Shown piece after piece: positions 5,335-5,628 of a stretch of DNA of 5,628 nucleotides. The notes under the pieces were generated by a model. That model did not search any database, had not been told where the DNA came from, and saw only the letters and a program-made list of their open reading frames with translations. Location: positions 1 to 5,628 of the forward strand of contig JAKAYM010000119.1 in assembly GCA_021826795.1 (NCBI GenBank). The letters run 5' to 3'. A program made the translations under genes and the position numbers. The first letter of the stretch is position 1; every line of letters begins with the position of its first letter. The DNA comes from Thermoplasmata archaeon. Its GTDB lineage: Archaea > Thermoplasmatota > Thermoplasmata > Thermoplasmatales > Thermoplasmataceae.

Positions 5335-5628
5335 CTATCTGATTCCTTCCAACGTCTCCATGCTGGACAGTATTTCCCATCCGACCGTCCATATGGTCAA
5401 TTCATCATCAAATATGGAAATTGGGTTCAATTTCTTGTATACAGGACTAACAAAATCACCCTCAGAGAAACCTCCTATAAAAACGCTGAAATCGGTTTTC
5501 TTAGTGAATAGATTGCTTGGTTTTATTTTTGCACCCTTCGGAGAAAGTAATATGCTGTCGTAACTATCATGGATAATAGAATCCCATTTTCCCTTTTCAA
5601 CGTTCATTAGGATTTTTCCATCTGGTGA
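5335..5628 (-). CDS. nep1: C-terminus of Nep1/Emg1-type rRNA pseudouridine N1-methyltransferase (SPOUT), partial
   Basis: The last 97 codons of a gene that enters from the right edge; the frame is open through 5628 (SPDGKIL precedes the first internal Met) and ends in TAG. FSVFIGGFSEGDF followed by ISIFDDELTIWTVGWEIL matches the end of archaeal Nep1 proteins ('F.IGGFP.G.' ... 'ISIY...L.AWTV'), which is the knotted S-adenosylmethionine-binding region of this SPOUT family. Nep1 methylates N1 of a pseudouridine in helix 35 of 16S/18S rRNA and helps small-subunit assembly in the cytoplasm. Full archaeal proteins are a little over 200 residues, so about half is present. The tRNA-Gly gene follows on the same strand. 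The assignment comes from recalled motifs and could be another SPOUT family member, but the paired motifs make Nep1 likely. Confidence 0.78.
   Translation of the reverse strand, partial: SPDGKILMNVEKGKWDSIIHDSYDSILLSPKGAKIKPSNLFTKKTDFSVFIGGFSEGDFVSPVYKKLNPISIFDDELTIWTVGWEILSSMETLEGIR

Noticed and set aside
5230..5563. plus-strand ORFs overlapping the tRNA and the end of nep1
   Set aside because: They are antisense to the tRNA and to a frame with clear Nep1 motifs.

Overview
This window looks like chromosomal DNA of an archaeon of the order Thermoplasmatales (a Ferroplasma-, Cuniculiplasma- or Thermoplasma-like acidophile). That is an inference. It rests on AT-rich spacers with TATA-like boxes, a tRNA-Gly gene without an encoded CCA end, the C-terminus of an archaeal Nep1-type rRNA methyltransferase, and a surface protein built from the 'FTETGLPSG..W' beta repeats common in Thermoplasmata cell-surface proteins. 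No rRNA, replication, CRISPR or insertion-sequence features were seen.

Layout from left to right. (1) On the minus strand, the first 36 codons of an M24-family (Xaa-Pro dipeptidase/aminopeptidase P-like) peptidase run off the left edge. Thirty bases upstream lies a complete 193-aa HEXXH zinc-metalloprotease-like gene. The two probably form a small peptidase operon. (2) A 168-bp divergent intergenic region holds a Shine-Dalgarno site and an 11-bp tandem duplication on the minus-strand side, and a TATA box framed by an inverted repeat on the plus-strand side. (3) A complete 544-aa APC-superfamily amino-acid permease lies on the plus strand. (4) A 343-bp AT-rich convergent spacer follows. (5) On the minus strand is a large surface-protein gene. 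Read literally it is split into overlapping ORFs. Allowing two one-base homopolymer shifts (one T too many in a T5 run, one G too few in a G5 run) it becomes a single 638-aa protein. That protein has an N-terminal hydrophobic signal/anchor, one beta repeat, a DUF3494 'ice-binding-like' domain, three more beta repeats, and a C-terminal membrane anchor with a basic tail. (6) A 430-bp non-coding AT-rich gap follows. (7) tRNA-Gly(GCC) is on the minus strand, preceded by its own TATA-like box. (8) The C-terminal 97 codons of nep1 run in from the right edge on the minus strand.

The peptidases and the permease would fit a peptide- and amino-acid-using heterotroph: extracellular or internal peptides are degraded and amino acids imported. 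The sequence does not show that they are co-regulated. The surface protein is the most interesting object. It joins an ice-binding/adhesin-type fold to archaeal surface repeats in an organism group that mostly lives warm and acidic. Its reading frame is broken twice at homopolymers, which could mean sequencing error, phase variation, slippage or decay.
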